Assembly: GCA_964403505.1 (NCBI GenBank)
Contig: CAYOFP010000023.1
Coordinates: forward strand, 1 to 26,816
Direction of reading: 5' to 3'
DNA: 26,816 nt
From: CAKSEI01 sp964403505
Lineage (GTDB): Bacteria > Bacillota > Clostridia > Oscillospirales > CAG-272
The first letter of the stretch is position 1. The number at the start of each line of letters is the position of its first letter. Positions 22,246-26,816 of the stretch are shown in pieces. The notes beneath the pieces were generated by a model. It did no database searches and was not told the origin of the DNA. It saw nothing but the letters and a program-made list of their open reading frames with translations. The position numbers and the translations under genes are program-made.

Positions 22246-22274
22246 TTGAAATCCTCTCTGTAACTTGATATAAT
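22246..22274 (+). promoter_or_regulatory. Promoter of the dockerin protein gene
   Basis: TTGAAA (22246-22251), 17 bp, TATAAT (22269-22274). GGAGG (22339-22343) precedes ATG 22350. The leader is about 70 nt and contains a possible repeat remnant. Confidence 0.85.
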
Positions 22275-22289
22275 GAATGTATAAAATTA

Positions 22290-22326
22290 AGACATCAGCC
22301 GTGAGCTCAGCGGCGTTGCCTTAAAT
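22290..22326 (+). repeat. Possible end remnant of the MITE-like repeat
   Basis: The segment ends GCGGCGTTGCCTTAA, close to the right end of the 14121-14286 element (GCGGTGTTGCCTTAA), with GCCGTGAGCTCA before it. No left end is recognisable, so this is tentative. Like the other two copies it lies in a transcribed leader or spacer. Confidence 0.4.
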
Positions 22327-22349
22327 CAATATAGTACGGAGGAATTAAT

Positions 22350-25300
22350 ATGAAGCAAATCATATCTTTTATCATTGCACTCGTAATGATCGTATCATTA
22401 TTTCCTGCGATGGTATTTACGTCATTTGCTGAAGATGCGCTTCCCACGGGCACATTGCTTATGAGAACAGAGGGCATCGATCAAGGGTGGCGTACTGCGG
22501 AAGCCGGGGCGAAGATCTCGTTCCTCGGCGACGGTGGCATAGATGCCGGTAATAAAACAGTACTTTCCGGCGTTCATAGCACTACGAACGGCAGATATGG
22601 CAGCGAAGGCGGACAGACCTGGATGAGAAGTAATAACATCTGGGCGTATGGCTATGCTGTCGAGATAAAGGACGCCACAGGCCCTGTCGTAGCAAAGATC
22701 CATCCTTACGTGTGGACCGAGGACGAGGCTCATACAGGAGCCTGGATGCAGAATAGTGCGGATGCGGATCATACCATCACTCTCCCCGGAAACGGCGTAT
22801 ATCCGCTTCTTCTCAACGGAGCGTGCATGTACAGCGGCGCAAATCAGGAGCGGTATATTATCTCCTGGGCGGCTGAATTTGACGTAACATTTAATAAGAA
22901 TGTCAAATACCGTGTGCTTTCCGAAGTTGAGGTTGCAGGCGGATTCTCCGATATATCGACCATCAAGGCTGACGTACCCTATTCGTATGTCGATGCAGAT
23001 AGCGTGACGAAGAGTGCAGCGGTAAACGTGGCACGGGGTTACGGCAGAGACGGTCTCAAGGGCGGAGTTTATACCGCAACGGCGATCGCACCCGAGGCGC
23101 TTGACAGCATTGTCATCGGCAATAAAAAGAAGGTTTTCGTCGGTTGGTCAACGGATGAGGAATTCAAAGAAGTTGTCGAAGACGATGTTTACCTCCTCGG
23201 CGCAAGCGGTCTTAACGACACGCTTTATTCTGTTTGGAATACCGTTCCGATCGTTTCTGAGCCGGCACAGAGCGAATACTATTATGACCTGGGCGCCGAT
23301 CCCCAAAGAATTCCCAAAGTATCTGAAGGTCTTAACGGCGTAACGTTATGGGAAGGCGATAATGTTACCTTCGGCTCAGACGGCGCTCCTATCGTTACAT
23401 TCGTTATTAAGGCGACGGGCATTAAAAAACCTGTAAGCCTATCTCGTTTGATGCCCACGTTTACGATGCAGAACGGCATCGACTATTACGCTTTCAATTC
23501 TACATGGGGCGGCGGAAATACCGGCCTTGACGGCGTTGGCACGGAACACTCAATTGCTCTCAATATACCGAGGGATGGTACCTATGTAATATCTCTCGGC
23601 CGTAAGGTGTTCGGTATGGCAAGTGCAGGAAACGTCCTCACGGTATCAAAGCTGAGGGTAGCAGATATCAATAGCGCTTATCAAAACGCATATCCGCTTG
23701 TAAACGATAACGAAAACGCACAGATCAGCTTGCTTTCTATCTCGAAAGGCAACCCGAAATTTACCGCATATTTCTATGATGAAGACGGTAATAAGATAGG
23801 AGAAGCAACAAAGGAATATCCGAAGGCACAGGAGGCAAATGACCCTCAGACGACAAAGAAGACGACATGTCTTACTGTCGATGAAATGTTCGCACTTGCG
23901 AATATAACCGCTCCCACAAAGGACGATGACGCCAACTACTTCTATGAGCTTCAGTGGGTAGACGGCGACGGCAACCCCGTTGACGGCGTATATAAGAATA
24001 TGAATATATATGCAAGCTTTGTTCCTGTACCCAAGACCAAAGCGAGAGTCTATTTCCTTGACGAGAACGGCGATCTGATAAAGAAGGTCGTAGTCGATAA
24101 GGGCACATACGCAGAATGTGAAGATCAGGAAGATTACGGCACATTTGAAAAAACATACCTGTTCGAGGGTTGGAGAAACAAAGAGGGCGTTCTCATTAGT
24201 GATCTCGCTACATATGTAATAGACAGAGACGAGACGCTGACGGCGTCGTATGTCTTAGATACAAGACCCATCTGCACCGTCAAATTTGTAAATTACGACG
24301 GAAGCGTTATATTATCGAAGCTTTATAAAGAAGGAGACATTCCGAGCGCTCCTGCAGATCCGAAGAGGGCAGGCTCCGGCAACAAATCCTATGCTTTTGC
24401 AGGATGGGATGCAAACGGCGACGGAAGCGTCGATGAGGTAGGTGCAACGCCTGTCGGCGGTGCGGTATACAAGGCTGTATACTCAGAGACGACCTGTTCT
24501 TCACACACAAACACCGAGCTTCGCGGACAGAGGGCTGCAACTACCGCCGAGGACGGCTACACAGGCGATACATATTGCAGATCCTGCGGAGGACTTGTCA
24601 GCGTCGGTCAGGTAATACCGGCGACTATATCAGATACAAGCAATATTACAGACTGTACGATAAAAGATCTCGGTCAGCCTATTGCACAGTATATCCCGAA
24701 TACCCCTGTCGGCGGCAAATACCACACATACGGACGCTCTGTTTGGGATATGACAAAATTCGACGGTAAAATATACATCGGCTCGGGCGATTTCAATTCA
24801 AACTCGGGTTCGTGGAACGGCGGAAGCCGTGTGCTGTGCTATGACATAGAACAAGAAAAATGGGTGCTCGAGGCTACCGTTCCCGAGGAGGCGGTAAATC
24901 GCTTCAGAATTATAAACGGCGACCTCTCATTCGTCGGTATGGACGCTGTGAGCAATACCTATTATGCAAACTACTATAGACGTGAGAACGGCGTATGGAA
25001 AACGATGAATGTTCTGCCGACTAAGGTAGTACATAACTTCGACCTGCTTCAGTCCTCCGACGGAACAGTATTTGCAGGTCTCGGTACAGACTACGGCGAC
25101 TGCAACTCCATCGCTATATCGACTGACGGCGGAAAAACCTTTAAGAATGCCGATATGAGAAAAGACGGAAGAACTGTCCTCGACTCCGACATTACAAGCA
25201 CAACATACTGCCGTACTATAAATATATTCGAGTATAAAGGCGATATATATGCCACATATCAAATCTCCGGCAGCGGTGCAACCGCCGGTCTTTATAAATG

Positions 25301-26657
25301 GAACAAGAGCACGACCGATCCGGTATTTGATTTTTACTACTACAGCTTAGGCAACCTGGGAATCGACGGCGGCTGGTCAACGGGCTTCACCGTCCAACTG
25401 AACGGCAAGCTCGCACATGTAAGAAATGGAATGTATGTTTTCGGAGACGACCTTAAATCGGCAACTTATCAAAGCGCTGTCGGAACGGCGACCTGCGCAC
25501 GCAACATCGGCGACAGAGTGCTCATATCGTCCTACTCGGGATCAGGCACTAACATTACAAATAAATTCTATATAACAAAAGACTTTAGCAACTATGAGCT
25601 TATCTGCTCGTTTAACTACAGCTCACCCGTTCAGTCGTTCACATATGCCGACGGATATATCTATGCCGGAACAGGTTCTACAAACGGCGGCTCAGCTTCA
25701 AGCAGCACATCGATTAGCGCGACAACAGGTGAAATCTTCCGCATAGATGCAAACAAGCTGAACTACGAGGTTAAATTCCTTGACAGCAACAACAACGTCG
25801 TAGTCAGTGAGACTGTAAAATACGGCGAGTCTGTTGATGCGCCTGCAGCACCTACGCTCAACGGATATGACTTTGAAGGATGGAGCGCAGATACTTCGTA
25901 TGTCACGGGCAATATGACCGTTACTCCTATATACGTAGAGGGAGAAGCGTGCCTGCACGAAAATACAGAGATAAGGAATGCTACTGCTCCTTCCTGTACG
26001 GTGCAGGGATATACCGGTGATACCTATTGCCTTAATTGCGGCGAGTGTGTCTCGGTCGGCAATGTGATACCGGCGACAGGTCATGACTATGCGAATACCG
26101 TGACGGCTCCTACCTGCGGTGAGCAGGGATATACAGAGCACAATTGCATAAAGTGCGATGATTCCTACATCGGCGAATACGTTCCTGCGACGGGCGAGCA
26201 TGTCTTCACAAATTACGTCCCGGACGGAAACGCCTCCTGCGGACATGACGGCACAAAGACGGCCGTATGCGATGTCTGCGGTTCAGTGACACATACCGTG
26301 ACGGATATCGGTTCAGCGCCCGAACATGTGCTCGGCGAGTATAAGGTGACGAGGGTCGCTTCCGAAAACGGCACGGGCGAAAAGAGTGCGGTATGTCAGA
26401 ATTGTCATGAGACGGTCACGGTACAGTACAGCGTGGGTCTCTACGGCGATGCAGACGGCGACGGATACGTAAACGCAGAGGATGTCATGCTCCTCGGCAG
26501 ATATCTCGCAGGTGCAGAAGTTGACGGCATGAATGTAGATGCAGTTAACGTGCACAATGTGAAGATCGGTTCGTCAAAGAAACCGAATCAGATCGATCTT
26601 ACCAGACTGATCCGCTTCGTCGCCGGATGGCAGGGATATACTTTTTCACCGTTTTGA
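22350..26657 (+). CDS. Secreted dockerin protein with seven-bladed propeller, InlB-type and Cys-rich repeats
   Basis: 1435 residues. A signal peptide covers 1-28 (ends TSFA). An N-terminal region to ~300 carries a VFVGWSTDEEF-type module, and ~300-450 is beta-rich. InlB/Listeria-Bacteroides-type repeats (FEGW or FAGW core) lie at ~560-634, ~641-712 and ~1139-1197. A beta-propeller spans ~785-1140: seven strand motifs near 805, 857, 904, 963, 1018, 1053 and 1101 (such as GKIYIGSGD, GTVFAGLG, GYIYAGTG). Cys repeats of the form GYTGDTYCxxCG occur at ~716-759 and ~1201-1357. The C-terminal dockerin (1365-1428) has one intact calcium loop (DADGDGYVNAED, 1367-1378) and a degenerate second half. Probably anchored to a cohesin-bearing cell-surface complex; the propeller may bind or process a glycan or protein. 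No catalytic residues can be assigned. Confidence 0.88.
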   Translation: MKQIISFIIALVMIVSLFPAMVFTSFAEDALPTGTLLMRTEGIDQGWRTAEAGAKISFLGDGGIDAGNKTVLSGVHSTTNGRYGSEGGQTWMRSNNIWAYGYAVEIKDATGPVVAKIHPYVWTEDEAHTGAWMQNSADADHTITLPGNGVYPLLLNGACMYSGANQERYIISWAAEFDVTFNKNVKYRVLSEVEVAGGFSDISTIKADVPYSYVDADSVTKSAAVNVARGYGRDGLKGGVYTATAIAPEALDSIVIGNKKKVFVGWSTDEEFKEVVEDDVYLLGASGLNDTLYSVWNTVPIVSEPAQSEYYYDLGADPQRIPKVSEGLNGVTLWEGDNVTFGSDGAPIVTFVIKATGIKKPVSLSRLMPTFTMQNGIDYYAFNSTWGGGNTGLDGVGTEHSIALNIPRDGTYVISLGRKVFGMASAGNVLTVSKLRVADINSAYQNAYPLVNDNENAQISLLSISKGNPKFTAYFYDEDGNKIGEATKEYPKAQEANDPQTTKKTTCLTVDEMFALANITAPTKDDDANYFYELQWVDGDGNPVDGVYKNMNIYASFVPVPKTKARVYFLDENGDLIKKVVVDKGTYAECEDQEDYGTFEKTYLFEGWRNKEGVLISDLATYVIDRDETLTASYVLDTRPICTVKFVNYDGSVILSKLYKEGDIPSAPADPKRAGSGNKSYAFAGWDANGDGSVDEVGATPVGGAVYKAVYSETTCSSHTNTELRGQRAATTAEDGYTGDTYCRSCGGLVSVGQVIPATISDTSNITDCTIKDLGQPIAQYIPNTPVGGKYHTYGRSVWDMTKFDGKIYIGSGDFNSNSGSWNGGSRVLCYDIEQEKWVLEATVPEEAVNRFRIINGDLSFVGMDAVSNTYYANYYRRENGVWKTMNVLPTKVVHNFDLLQSSDGTVFAGLGTDYGDCNSIAISTDGGKTFKNADMRKDGRTVLDSDITSTTYCRTINIFEYKGDIYATYQISGSGATAGLYKWNKSTTDPVFDFYYYSLGNLGIDGGWSTGFTVQLNGKLAHVRNGMYVFGDDLKSATYQSAVGTATCARNIGDRVLISSYSGSGTNITNKFYITKDFSNYELICSFNYSSPVQSFTYADGYIYAGTGSTNGGSASSSTSISATTGEIFRIDANKLNYEVKFLDSNNNVVVSETVKYGESVDAPAAPTLNGYDFEGWSADTSYVTGNMTVTPIYVEGEACLHENTEIRNATAPSCTVQGYTGDTYCLNCGECVSVGNVIPATGHDYANTVTAPTCGEQGYTEHNCIKCDDSYIGEYVPATGEHVFTNYVPDGNASCGHDGTKTAVCDVCGSVTHTVTDIGSAPEHVLGEYKVTRVASENGTGEKSAVCQNCHETVTVQYSVGLYGDADGDGYVNAEDVMLLGRYLAGAEVDGMNVDAVNVHNVKIGSSKKPNQIDLTRLIRFVAGWQGYTFSPF

Positions 26658-26670
26658 TTGAATAATTGAT

Positions 26671-26816
26671 GTTATATGCGGGGGAAACTTTTTAGATAAA
26701 AAGTTTCCCCCGCACCCCTTTCAAAAACTTTTATATGAGAAGATTATAGGCAACAGAGATAAAGTTTTTGCGTCGCTTTTTTCAAAAAGCGACCGGGTTT
26801 AAAGGGCAGCGCCCTT
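26671..26816. repeat. Inverted copy of the hairpin repeat mosaic (runs off window end)
   Basis: Reverse complement of much of 20338-20506. It contains a perfect 16-bp stem GCGGGGGAAACTTTTT (26678-26693 with 26698-26713), the ACCCCTTTCAAAAACTTTTAT link, the GTCGCTTTTT / AAAAAGCGAC hairpin (26772-26781, 26784-26793) and AAGGGC / GCCCTT (26802-26807, 26811-26816). The first hairpin is 21 bp after the dockerin gene stop and may serve as its 3' end, though no T-run follows. Confidence 0.88.

Noticed and set aside
1..26816. tRNA, rRNA or known riboswitch genes
   Set aside because: No cloverleaf, rRNA core or recognisable riboswitch core was found by eye in the intergenic regions; a covariance-model search was not possible.

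Overview
The window looks like chromosome from a strictly anaerobic Clostridia member, probably an Oscillospirales/Ruminococcaceae-type gut bacterium. The evidence is a reverse rubrerythrin beside a PerR-like regulator, a feoA-feoA-feoB-FeoB-associated ferrous iron operon, a secreted dockerin protein with Cys-rich and InlB-type repeats, strong GGAGG-type ribosome sites, and textbook TTGACA-N17-TATAAT promoters. This placement is inference; there is no rRNA or other phylogenetic marker here.

Layout. 1-2200 (+): an overlapping AT-richer set of an acyltransferase-3 membrane protein, a GrpB-family protein and a flavodoxin-domain protein, ending at a bidirectional terminator. 2259-4474 (-): rubrerythrin, PerR-like regulator and a GHL10 glycosidase-like protein. 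4502-8070 (-): the feo operon, driven by a perfect promoter and carrying three GTTAG-N6-CTAAC inverted repeats. 8146-13442 (-): two tandem paralogous ECF sigma factors, each with a C-terminal extension of about 660 residues and each preceded by the same ECF-type promoter. 13539-14319 (-): a phosphoribosyltransferase whose leader is a 166-bp MITE-like element. 14324-15029: an XRE regulator divergent from a small zinc-ribbon membrane protein. 15032-15894 (-): PAS protein and Ogt, overlapping. 16101-18155 (-): an EF-G-like GTPase. 18351-20072 (+): a conserved-looking membrane protein of unknown role. 20114-20514: a hairpin-rich repeat mosaic. 20515-22129 (-): tcdA and a YtqA/YhcC-type radical SAM gene, overlapping. 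22350-26657 (+): a 1435-residue secreted dockerin protein with a seven-bladed propeller, followed by an inverted copy of the repeat mosaic.

Themes. Iron and peroxide handling form one block (rubrerythrin, PerR, feo). Two tRNA-modification enzymes are coupled. The most unusual system is the tandem pair of 'sigma plus beta-module' proteins. They have no anti-sigma factor nearby, share an apparent autoregulatory promoter, and carry a 205-bp block of complete nucleotide identity that suggests gene conversion. Non-coding DNA is unusually structured: a MITE family with a full copy, a deletion derivative and a possible remnant, a five-hairpin cluster, and a mosaic of long hairpins present in inverted orientation 6 kb apart.
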